A stretch of 54,246 bases of DNA, taken from positions 1-54,246 of IMG/VR virus record IMGVR_UViG_3300034198_004256; one strand, given 5' to 3'. Below, one piece after another: positions 44,601 through 52,988 of the stretch. Every line of letters starts with the position of its first letter. The first letter of the stretch is position 1. Made by a program: the position numbers and the translations under genes. This DNA comes from a virus. A model generated the notes under the pieces. The model saw only the letters and a program-made list of their open reading frames with translations, had not been told where the DNA came from and searched no databases.

Positions 44601-46683
44601 TCGTAGTTCTTAAATATCTATTAGGAACATTGAATATACTGAATAAACCCAGATCGACTATAGTTTTACTTTCAGGATTATTTGTGCCACCTTGGAAGTA
44701 ATACAGCGTGTAATCCTGCTGCGGAAATGCAGGTGATGATGTTATCATACTCACCTGATTTGATATCATATATGTATTTCTACCAATTACCAGGTCATTG
44801 AATCTAGGTCCTGCAACCTTAGCTATTATTACTACTTTATTACCTATAGATACTGATTCAAAAAGACGCTCTTTTATATTATTGATAGCCGTAGACATTG
44901 CTTTGGCTATCTCATCAATTGTACCACTGGGGCAAAAGCTTAAACCAACTGCAGTACCTGGTGTAGTTACAGAAGGGTCTGCAGTAATTATATTCTGATA
45001 TAAACTAGCAGAAACTGCTTTAGTTATACTAACTTCACTAGTTCCAGTTACTGTAATTTCAAAATCATCATCTACACAACTAAAATTCTTTTCACTTAAA
45101 ATAAGCTTTCCGTTACGTATTGAAGTAGTGTATCTTTCAAACAGAGGTAATGTTGAATTGTCTATATTATATTCAAAGTCTGATAATGCAACTAATTCGT
45201 TAGACGATGATAAAGTAAACGTTAGAATATCTATACCCTGATTGTTAGTTATAGATATTGTATCACCTGCATTAGCATCTACAACCTCTATATTATATGA
45301 CTGTTTAGATGGCAGTGTAACCACATACGAATCACCGACAGGTATCTCAGTTAAAACCTCAATAAATGTTGAAGATTTACTAGACTTATCTGGAAATTTA
45401 CCGTATGTTGTTAATATAGTCTCTTCAAATCCTGTGAAATCAGAAACGTCTATTTCAGTGTCCTGTAATCTAACCTCGTCTGATAACCAACTGTTATCAT
45501 AATTTAAGTTATAAAAGTCTCCGCTTTTACCCTTGACATAAAATATGCTATCTAAATTTGAACTTTCACTATATGAAGGTATAAAACTATTAGCATCTAA
45601 ACCTGATATTGGATCTATAGAATAAGTCGTGGTAGTAAAAGATGTGTCTACATATAGTTTAACACCAAACTGATTCGTGATAGTAAAACTATTCTCGTTA
45701 TTAGATGCACAGACATCAGCATTTATAGGTTTAGTCTGTTTATCACCCTGTGATCTAATATAAAATTTATTACCGTCTAATCTAAATGTACCTTCGTTTA
45801 CAGCATTAACATACAGGCCAAAATATCTATTTATTTCAAATGATTTAGCATCTGGGTCATCAAATAAAAATTCCAGATTTAATATATTAGAGGCAGTTAA
45901 TCTATTTCTTTCAAAACCAGATGTAATGAAATAATCATTCTCCATTATAGTTCTATCAACAGTGAATAATGTATCATATAAATTTTCAGCCTTGCTAGTA
46001 AAACCTCCTGGTTTATTTATGTTGATACCATTATAATAAGTTGGTTGATCAGATCTGTTTGAAAAATTTATTGCAGATACTGGAAAACCCTGGCCATTTC
46101 TATAATTTCTAATGTACTTACCAATATTCGTTGAATTTGTTAAATCAAACGTTTTGATTATTTTAGCCTTAGATAAAAACAGGCTCTTAAGATTTTCTGG
46201 ATTGTCTACTGTAGAAGCATTAGCATTTTCACTTGCAGCGTCTTTGTTATTAACTGTAACAGGTCCGTCTACTCTAAAAATAATAAAATAGTCCGGCATA
46301 TTAGTTTCAAGCCAGATCGGCGCAAATACGCCGAACTCCTCTTTATAAGATTCTGAATTTACAGAGTAAGAACCATAGCAATAATCTAAATCGTATTGCA
46401 TACCATAGCTATCTAAAACGCTATAATCTGAACTCGGTTTCTTAACGCCATAAAATAAATCTGAAGATAAATTTGAAAAAACTCTTGCAACGTCAAACTG
46501 ATATGATGAAGACGCAGAAGTTTTAACTGCTTTATACTTTGATTTAGCCAACTCTTCATTAGCATTTATACTTTCAATAAAAGTATTGTTAGAACTATCT
46601 ACAACAACTTTAACGTTACCAGTTATTTTAGGATTAGTTCTAAGTAAACCGAATGAAGCATTTTCTAAAATCTTAATACTCAT
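41659..46683 (-). CDS. Very large virion protein, unknown family (1,674 residues)
   Basis: The longest gene in the window. It is Tyr/Asn/Ser/Asp-rich, with mixed beta segments and no recognised domain, signal peptide or membrane segment. The opening MSIKILENASFGLLRTNPKITGNVKVVVD followed by YKAVKTSASSSYQFDVARVFSNLSSDLFYGVKK and IWLETNMPDYFIIFRVDGP suggests a modular structural protein. It is placed in the tail gene block and co-transcribed with the fibre gene (five-base gap). A baseplate or tail-periphery role is likely; the exact function is unknown. Confidence 0.6.
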   Translation of the reverse strand: MSIKILENASFGLLRTNPKITGNVKVVVDSSNNTFIESINANEELAKSKYKAVKTSASSSYQFDVARVFSNLSSDLFYGVKKPSSDYSVLDSYGMQYDLDYCYGSYSVNSESYKEEFGVFAPIWLETNMPDYFIIFRVDGPVTVNNKDAASENANASTVDNPENLKSLFLSKAKIIKTFDLTNSTNIGKYIRNYRNGQGFPVSAINFSNRSDQPTYYNGININKPGGFTSKAENLYDTLFTVDRTIMENDYFITSGFERNRLTASNILNLEFLFDDPDAKSFEINRYFGLYVNAVNEGTFRLDGNKFYIRSQGDKQTKPINADVCASNNENSFTITNQFGVKLYVDTSFTTTTYSIDPISGLDANSFIPSYSESSNLDSIFYVKGKSGDFYNLNYDNSWLSDEVRLQDTEIDVSDFTGFEETILTTYGKFPDKSSKSSTFIEVLTEIPVGDSYVVTLPSKQSYNIEVVDANAGDTISITNNQGIDILTFTLSSSNELVALSDFEYNIDNSTLPLFERYTTSIRNGKLILSEKNFSCVDDDFEITVTGTSEVSITKAVSASLYQNIITADPSVTTPGTAVGLSFCPSGTIDEIAKAMSTAINNIKERLFESVSIGNKVVIIAKVAGPRFNDLVIGRNTYMISNQVSMITSSPAFPQQDYTLYYFQGGTNNPESKTIVDLGLFSIFNVPNRYLRTTNDKKKSETISKVKNVFYYTDEEIRDKNGVLTGFNNFDKYCVVSIDDKYDIFRDSMGSVYLYELYDIPFGRFSIFPMKSMDFDFLSTEYGDEKELNVEKDYYSDFGGSSAMTQEDIEEFYNKTGFTTLLNTLPSEVNSFLKGQSTLPQSNIECEYERLKENSLLETSVPSRTVPYINKWVYRNGKNVRETDYRLTVSEAFGITNFAPSSEEKYRNTDYFTHEWYYLQSLPKYYGLLNINNLDKVFSYFPNKIDVTNTGLLNCNEDYFTDYFTVDYQKYPVLDNATGTSSNITQPYTVLDEIPVAVKKQYRYSVFEGASSQNFATTLFRGVKVIVKERVENIIDVNYDISSIKTKYDTRYNDYKFSCVLIPHSGEYGGVERKTIEYEFIENRKFKSITLLIYIKIDDVLCSTYYLDNENSPYLESSDFIDRTILYALKSKVISVDTANIPANNYQDIVLSGSINAQPGYSFINAGSNTSYLLGVENAVGQGTLFTEEILNNNEGGYNQLLVLPSGASPKNYFVTNVVNNNIVNIADVSTLLPAPPLYTALSDFAVENGNYTYINGGYNFWTNRLNKVSFGYIQNLVNQGDPSIKYVTIMEDCTIQNNMFLVELQTANYTMKPNYLRPYDVIDRSNISTDTNVLSGNRLEFGRDNSKISPIYRHIGYYQPKFEDIIFFEDPYVVDLELSITDKEYYVKDKMKDKNTQFMFLNNFGNIRNFYLHKVNDVNPDSVTGLSLNSSTLPVYPLSGQIAIDYKDFYTFKTNWDASYFQKFFEKGTKIDIVGTRSINEKRSFFGSKIMKIEDSISVETFDAIRANTEEELLTLGQDILKPDNQYEVVFYEDSKKFILDIYLDKRLVQVLSELGIYSFFNKYINPIYGFGNEDNIVDDVNGYIQSNILPRYILGNLQLYVLKSGDVNLNNTYPVVNSTLNDSQKIINGYKVDNNVQFLPLNGISNFNLRLIYNKTAGYNYSIAPSFRLNKK

Positions 46684-46696
46684 TTATACTTTGAAC

Positions 46697-49600
46697 TTAT
46701 TTGTTAGTTATCGGGTTCGTTGTTGCTAGATTTATATTTGGCTGTGTACCTGGTATATTCTTAGTTAAATCTTTAATCGCGTTAGCAATAGAAATAGATG
46801 GTATATTATTTATACTTAAATTATCTACTGAATATTTAGCAAAAATTTCCAAATCGAAAGAAAATTGATTATTATCAATATCCAAGAAATCAAAACCCAT
46901 TTGTTTAGCAAAGATGACATCAGTTGTTAAGCCAGTGTAGTCTCCTGCTATCGATCCAAAACCCTTTATACCTTTACCGTTAAAGTCTGTCATTCTATAT
47001 TGGAATACTAAAGGTATAGATATAGCATTTCCTTCACCTACAATAATAGTTCTAACAGAAAGTGCATTATCACCTGATACAAGCAAACTGTCTTCATCTC
47101 TAGGTAGTAAAAACATATGAGATCCGCAGCTAGCTTTACCTAAAAGATATTGATCTAAAGGATCAAAGGATGACTTAACTGTATTACCCGCTACCTGATC
47201 ATAATAAAAACCTGTTTGCTTTTTACCATTATTTACTGAAGATGATAGCGTTGCAGTCTTTGCCATTCTTACAGAATCTTGTGCAATGGCAGGTGTAGAA
47301 AATGTTTGATTTTGTACTAAAGGATGAGCAGTATGAACTAATATAACAGTACCTGAACTATAGTCAGTAGCAGTAGCAGGATCTGTTGTAGAAGTAGTGA
47401 GAGGAGTACTACCGATATAAGCGCCGTTCCATATAAAATCCGTGATACCTGTAGTCTGTGCATAAATACTAGGACTTACAGTGTACTCATAATCTAAAAG
47501 TGTAGGTACAGATGGTACTAAACCCGTATCTATGTTAATATCAACATAAAAATCATCAGTACTACCTATATTTCTATATCTGCAATACGCAAATTGACCT
47601 CTTGATTGACTGCTCTGTCTATATGAACTTGGATTTTTAACCATGTCGTTTATAGTATATGAAGCAATAGGTAACGTTGTAGTTGAAACAGGCTGTGAAA
47701 AACCAATAGGCACATAGTCATACTTACCTCTTGTTGTGTAATACGTATCTGAAACCACGAACGGGTCTATTGTTGTTGCAGATACTCCAAATTTACCACC
47801 GGATTCATATGCACGCTTTGTTCTATCGCCTGATATTCTAGAGATTAGTTCAAGTGCAGTTGCTTTAACATTCGATAACCTAATAAAATAATTCTTGGAT
47901 ACGATAGCACCTTTCCTGATATTTAAGTTCTGAACATCTTGTGAATAGTAACCTGCAAAAAGAGTTGTTAATGTATCTTTTTGTATAGGTGTAGATACGC
48001 CATTATTATCTAAAATGTTGATAGCAAGTTCACCCTTAGTTCTTTGTATAAATTGCTCTAATTGATCTATCTTAGTCTGTAATGAAACCAATGCATCAAA
48101 TAATGTAATAGGCGTTTGTTCAGCAGATAAAAAGCCTGAAGCTATTGCAGTACTTGCATGTGCAAAGTATTTTCCGTTTGCACTAAACGATGACGACAAA
48201 TGTGTATCTATACCCTTTGACTGTAAGTCTTCATTTAGTTGAACTCTTGCAAGCTCTTTCTCGTTCTGTGATATTATTGCAGAAGTCGTATCAGGCTGTA
48301 TAAGATCCTGTGGGAAATCAACCCTTACTACATCGCTATAATCAGACTCCAGTGCATTAGAAGGATATCCAGCTTCAGATACAGACTTAATTCTTATCTC
48401 CACTGATTCACCTTGTTGTATAGGAATGTCTAACTGGTTGATGTTTACAGTATCTGCATTTTCTACATTTTCTATAGCCCATGAATACTGACCTGTCGCC
48501 TCATCTATTATCCTTTTTCTAACTACAGTCGGTGATATAACCCAGTTCGTGAATGCACCATTTCTTTGTGCACCATCTTTATCTATAAAGGTTAGCTGTT
48601 CAATATTATTTGCAGTACCTGCTGTATCGACATATCTATATTCAATTATAAATTGAACAATTTCTTGGTTACCTGTAAACTTGGAAAACTTAGGATCTGG
48701 TATTTGCCAGAATCCTCTTACTCTATACTTCGGCTGAGCATTTATTAAATCCTGTGATGTAGACTTTGCTTGAATATCCTGTACAGTAGATGCAAATAAT
48801 TGAGCAGTAGTTGTTCTAGAATCTACAAGTGACTGTAATTCATTTAAGTCTTTATCACGCTCAACATCGCTGCTATATTGCTTGGTGTTAATGGTAGTTC
48901 TCTTGATAGCTATTGCAGAATCCTTTTCTTTGATTTCAGATGCTAATCTATTTCTATCATCTGCAAGCCTTTTAATATCATCAATTACAGGATTGTCAGT
49001 AATATGATTATTGATCTGAACAACTTTAAAATCACCTGCTGCTATACTAGGAACATCCGGTTTAATACCGAATGCTGAAGGTATCATTTTATCTTTTGAA
49101 AATGAAAGAAGCATTTGGCCAAAATCAACCGCCTGATTTCTATAAAATGTATCAAGGGATAATGATTGACCGCTCTGTAATGTTATTGATAACTCATTAG
49201 TTAAAAAAGCAGTACCTGGTGACCACAGTTCTGAAGGTAATTTAGAATCTGGATCTACGGGTTTAATAAATGTAACTAGATACTCATCAAAACCGATTGG
49301 GATATCTATAGCTACATTATCTTCTAGACCCTTATAAATTGAAAGAACGTTAGCGCCAATACCTATGGCATCATAACCTTCTATAATCTCTAATGTTACT
49401 GTATTACTACTTGCATCAATTTCAGTTACTCTATATCTGGTATTTTTATTAGAAGAGTTAACCATTAACTGGTCACCTATCTTAATACTCAATGTATCTG
49501 ATGTTCCTGAAAATACATCAGTGTATGTAAGTTTATTTAACTTATAAGTCTTTCTCCTTATATCACTTGTTACACCATTAACCAGGACTTGTTTTGTAAC

Positions 49601-50263
49601 ATCTGATATTTTAATGACATCAAATGATCCTGTATAATTAACTGTTCTAGGTGGAACTGGTAAAATTTCCTCATCTAAAATAAAAGTTATGCTCTGTGAA
49701 AGAAGACTTAACACTAGATCATTAAAACTAATATCTGATCTACCCTTAAGGTTTTTATTAAAATATCTTCTTTTTTCTTCGTTATCGATTTGTAAAAGAT
49801 ATCTTCTTACAATTACATTTTCAGTTGTGATAGGTATCTGACCGCTTAGATCTAATGTAACATACATCAAAGGGTCTATAAATGACTCAAAGAAATAATT
49901 ACTTTTAATATTAAATGCCGTAGGAGCAGCTATCGATTTAACATTCTCTGCAGGTAATTTTAGTTTGGATGCTATAATTTTTCTATAACTACCATCAGAT
50001 AATCTAACATTAACATCAGTATCACCGACAGCAGTTAAATTTTTAATGTTATGTTCAGCATCCGTAATTCTCTTCAATAAATGACCAAAACTCGGTACCT
50101 GTATACTTTTAAGATTTTCATTATCATCAAATAGCTCTACAGTTACTGATTCCCTGTTTGTTGTGATAGCTTCATTTAGCCTCTGGAATATCTCAAGAGC
50201 ATTTCTGTTCAGTCTTATAAACTGAGACATTAATGTCGATAATGAATTTTTAGTATTACTCAT
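46697..50263 (-). CDS. Large baseplate/tail protein with fibronectin III-like region
   Basis: A 1,188-residue protein. After a helical start (LSTLMSQFIRLNRNALEIFQRLNEAI) and mixed regions, a segment around residues 510-650 (KYRVRGFWQIPDP... IVQFIIEYRYVD... QYSWAIENVENADTVNINQLDIPIQQGESVEIRIKSVSEAGYPS... YSDVVRVDFP) has the strand order and 'R-I-[R/K]-[S/A]-V-[S/N]' signature of a fibronectin type III domain, common on phage tails. Coiled coils lie around residues 430-475. It is one base from the 689-residue gene, as part of one tail operon. Confidence 0.62.
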   Translation of the reverse strand: MSNTKNSLSTLMSQFIRLNRNALEIFQRLNEAITTNRESVTVELFDDNENLKSIQVPSFGHLLKRITDAEHNIKNLTAVGDTDVNVRLSDGSYRKIIASKLKLPAENVKSIAAPTAFNIKSNYFFESFIDPLMYVTLDLSGQIPITTENVIVRRYLLQIDNEEKRRYFNKNLKGRSDISFNDLVLSLLSQSITFILDEEILPVPPRTVNYTGSFDVIKISDVTKQVLVNGVTSDIRRKTYKLNKLTYTDVFSGTSDTLSIKIGDQLMVNSSNKNTRYRVTEIDASSNTVTLEIIEGYDAIGIGANVLSIYKGLEDNVAIDIPIGFDEYLVTFIKPVDPDSKLPSELWSPGTAFLTNELSITLQSGQSLSLDTFYRNQAVDFGQMLLSFSKDKMIPSAFGIKPDVPSIAAGDFKVVQINNHITDNPVIDDIKRLADDRNRLASEIKEKDSAIAIKRTTINTKQYSSDVERDKDLNELQSLVDSRTTTAQLFASTVQDIQAKSTSQDLINAQPKYRVRGFWQIPDPKFSKFTGNQEIVQFIIEYRYVDTAGTANNIEQLTFIDKDGAQRNGAFTNWVISPTVVRKRIIDEATGQYSWAIENVENADTVNINQLDIPIQQGESVEIRIKSVSEAGYPSNALESDYSDVVRVDFPQDLIQPDTTSAIISQNEKELARVQLNEDLQSKGIDTHLSSSFSANGKYFAHASTAIASGFLSAEQTPITLFDALVSLQTKIDQLEQFIQRTKGELAINILDNNGVSTPIQKDTLTTLFAGYYSQDVQNLNIRKGAIVSKNYFIRLSNVKATALELISRISGDRTKRAYESGGKFGVSATTIDPFVVSDTYYTTRGKYDYVPIGFSQPVSTTTLPIASYTINDMVKNPSSYRQSSQSRGQFAYCRYRNIGSTDDFYVDINIDTGLVPSVPTLLDYEYTVSPSIYAQTTGITDFIWNGAYIGSTPLTTSTTDPATATDYSSGTVILVHTAHPLVQNQTFSTPAIAQDSVRMAKTATLSSSVNNGKKQTGFYYDQVAGNTVKSSFDPLDQYLLGKASCGSHMFLLPRDEDSLLVSGDNALSVRTIIVGEGNAISIPLVFQYRMTDFNGKGIKGFGSIAGDYTGLTTDVIFAKQMGFDFLDIDNNQFSFDLEIFAKYSVDNLSINNIPSISIANAIKDLTKNIPGTQPNINLATTNPITNK

Positions 50264-50264
50264 A

Positions 50265-52334
50265 TTACTTTAAAATGTCTATTGCAAAATTATAATTTGT
50301 ACTGTCAGTACAGATTAGTTCAAATATAGGCTTTGTACTTAAGTCAGCAGCTGGTATTGTAGCTATTGCTAAACCTAATGAACCTTGTCCAAAGTTATCT
50401 AACTTATCAGTGTATATAATCACGTTCTTCCCGTTTATACCGAATGTAGTGTCAAAAGAAAATCTTATAACTTGACCTTCATTAAATTTAATAGCGCTAT
50501 CATCAATATAAATTTTAACGTCGGAAAGTGCACTATTCGTTGTATTTACCCTAATCATATTAGTAAACACTTCAAGTTTAGTGTAAGCTTTAATCGTATT
50601 CTGATTAAGATCCAATGGGTTTGTAGATGTTATAAGCGTATTCATTGCTAGATCACTAAAAATACTATTCATATTAAACTGCTGAACCGTATTAATGACT
50701 CTAACTATATTAGGTGTAGACTTATCTAAAGAAATACCATCACCTGCTTTTAATACATCAACATTATATTGTAAATTCACTGGTATAGTACCATTTACTA
50801 TTTGAGTAATCGTATCATTAGTATTAGCAATCAAATCAATTATAGAACTTGAGCTAGATAAAGCCAATTGTGCATTATTAACCTGAGCTTCAACAGTAGT
50901 AAGTCTCGTCTTTAATTCATTAACATCTTCTTGTGAGAAGATCATTGACTCTAAATCGTTAACTCTATTATTGATGTCAATTAAACTATTCTGTGACTCA
51001 ACGAGAACTTTAACAGCCTCTTGTAATTGTACTGAAGTATCAATAAACAAGTCCATTGAAAACTGACTGTAGTCATTAATGATCGTTTCTATTGTTGAGT
51101 TATCAACACTGGTATCAAAGTTCATATTAAGCTTTAAGCCATATGAATTACCATTAAGACCTGTAACTAAATTAGGTTTGAACTTTTCAAATCTCTGAAT
51201 ATAACTAGTAGAAGCAGTATCTGTTACATTATCTATTAGTACAACACCGTAGAGATTGGTTACCCTATCAGAAGGGTTAGAAACATCATACAAATCATAG
51301 TACACTAATATAGCGTTAAAGCTAAAATTCTTAGCCTTGTAACTTGAATTGTATTCCTGAATTGTACTTATAGCTGGATCTACAGCGATATCATAATAAT
51401 CATCAGCGTTCCAGTCTATACTTATACCGTCAAGTCTGTTACGTAGATATGTGATAGGTGTAAAAGGATCAGCACCTGGATAATCAGTTGAATATTTAGT
51501 TATCTCAACCGATGTTGAATCTTGAAATGTAAACGGATCTGTAAAGTAACTATCTGTATTTGAAGTGTTCCACCATTTAGCTAAAGGATCTGTATATGTT
51601 ATTGCAACATCCTCGTCATAAAATGCAAATGTACTTAAACCATCAGGATGTAACGTAGATGAGTTTCTACCATAAATATATTCATTATTACCAGGTGATA
51701 TAATCATATCCGGTAAATAATTATTATCTGAAACTGTTTCAAATAAAACTATAGGTGTATTACCAACTCTAGTCGGTACGTTAAAATAGATTTCAGTATA
51801 TGCTTGTCCGCCCTTATCTACGTTATTAGTTACATCAATATCGCCAAGGTATTCTACAACTCTGCTATATCTTCTAGTACCACTATTGGCTATAGCCTCT
51901 TCAGTGAATACAGTTCCAGCCGAAGAACTTTTTTCAGTAGCTCCAGCATCTTTAAATCTTATCGCACCTAATTCCTTTAACCATTTAAAGAATACCCTTT
52001 CTGCTACTGTTCTTTTTAGATCAGTATCAAAATCATTATCAGCCATGAGCAATGACTCTATATTAAGAGCATAGTTCTGGAATGATTCGGCTAAATTTAC
52101 ATTGTTATCAGAGTTTAAACCATTGAATATAGCGCCATCGATTGTCCTAAACTGGATGTAGTTTTCCTTATGTAAAGGTACCTCTATGTTAGGTATATTT
52201 AATAGAGCATATTTCGAAAATTGAAATTTTAACTGATCATTATTAAATGTTTTAGATAAGTCTTTAGCCGCGGATGCAAAAGCATAAAATACTCCACCGC
52301 TGACCTGAGGTGTTCTAATTAAAGGTGTTGCCAT
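50265..52334 (-). CDS. Tail structural protein, unknown family
   Basis: A 689-residue protein, mostly beta-type and Asn/Thr/Asp/Tyr-rich. A coiled coil lies at about residues 435-505 (ESQNSLIDINNRVNDLESMIFSQEDVNELKTRLTTVEAQVNNAQLALSSSSS), followed by a C-terminal beta domain (about 540-689). The beta-coiled coil-beta order is common in trimeric baseplate spikes and fibres. No motif gives a specific name. Confidence 0.6.
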   Translation of the reverse strand: MATPLIRTPQVSGGVFYAFASAAKDLSKTFNNDQLKFQFSKYALLNIPNIEVPLHKENYIQFRTIDGAIFNGLNSDNNVNLAESFQNYALNIESLLMADNDFDTDLKRTVAERVFFKWLKELGAIRFKDAGATEKSSSAGTVFTEEAIANSGTRRYSRVVEYLGDIDVTNNVDKGGQAYTEIYFNVPTRVGNTPIVLFETVSDNNYLPDMIISPGNNEYIYGRNSSTLHPDGLSTFAFYDEDVAITYTDPLAKWWNTSNTDSYFTDPFTFQDSTSVEITKYSTDYPGADPFTPITYLRNRLDGISIDWNADDYYDIAVDPAISTIQEYNSSYKAKNFSFNAILVYYDLYDVSNPSDRVTNLYGVVLIDNVTDTASTSYIQRFEKFKPNLVTGLNGNSYGLKLNMNFDTSVDNSTIETIINDYSQFSMDLFIDTSVQLQEAVKVLVESQNSLIDINNRVNDLESMIFSQEDVNELKTRLTTVEAQVNNAQLALSSSSSIIDLIANTNDTITQIVNGTIPVNLQYNVDVLKAGDGISLDKSTPNIVRVINTVQQFNMNSIFSDLAMNTLITSTNPLDLNQNTIKAYTKLEVFTNMIRVNTTNSALSDVKIYIDDSAIKFNEGQVIRFSFDTTFGINGKNVIIYTDKLDNFGQGSLGLAIATIPAADLSTKPIFELICTDSTNYNFAIDILK

Positions 52335-52337
52335 CTA

Positions 52338-52982
52338 TTAAGAGAATGTTACATTATGATATGCTACTGCGTACCAGGAACCGTTACCTGAAGAGTCTTG
52401 CATATAACGTAATGTAATATTAGAACCTGCTTCATTCAGACTAACTACCTGATTGGTATATGCGGTACTAGTACCAAATACAAACTGGCTAGTACCAGCA
52501 GCTTGTATGTCTATTGAACCAACTATCTGTTCACATGAGAACGTAACCTCTTGACCGAAGTAACCGTCTCCTACTGAAATTGTATATGCTGTAGCTGAAG
52601 TATTTTTAATTGTATAGTTTCTATTTCCTGTAGTAGGATCGACAGTAACTGAAGAACCTGTGATATTAGAATCTAGTACAGCAAAGCTATCGTGTGCTAT
52701 CAAACCGTTTACTGTCATTACTGCAGTCGGTGATGTGAATGTAATGTCATTATTTATATTGAATACAGAGCTACTAATTTCCATATAATAAGATGAAACA
52801 GGACCAACCCTAAGTTCACCAGTCTGTAATGATACTAAACCGTCAATGGTTCCAGCATCCGGATCAATATAAGCCTCGATCGCATTTATTTCATCCTTAA
52901 GGATATTAAAATTGTCATTAATTATAGGACGTGAAGCTGTTAGAGAATCTGTACCTAAAATTGTCGTTACTGTTATTGCCAT
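52338..52982 (-). CDS. Short fibre-like protein
   Basis: A 214-residue protein. The N-terminal segment TVTTILGTDSLTASRPIINDNFNILKDEINAIE is a pattern often found at the attachment end of phage fibre and baseplate proteins. The rest is beta-rich with a GN-repeat-like strand pattern. It ends in SGNGSWYAVAYHNVTF, compatible with a small trimeric fibre tip. Neighbours are tail genes. Confidence 0.6.
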   Translation of the reverse strand: MAITVTTILGTDSLTASRPIINDNFNILKDEINAIEAYIDPDAGTIDGLVSLQTGELRVGPVSSYYMEISSSVFNINNDITFTSPTAVMTVNGLIAHDSFAVLDSNITGSSVTVDPTTGNRNYTIKNTSATAYTISVGDGYFGQEVTFSCEQIVGSIDIQAAGTSQFVFGTSTAYTNQVVSLNEAGSNITLRYMQDSSGNGSWYAVAYHNVTFS

Positions 52983-52988
52983 CTTATT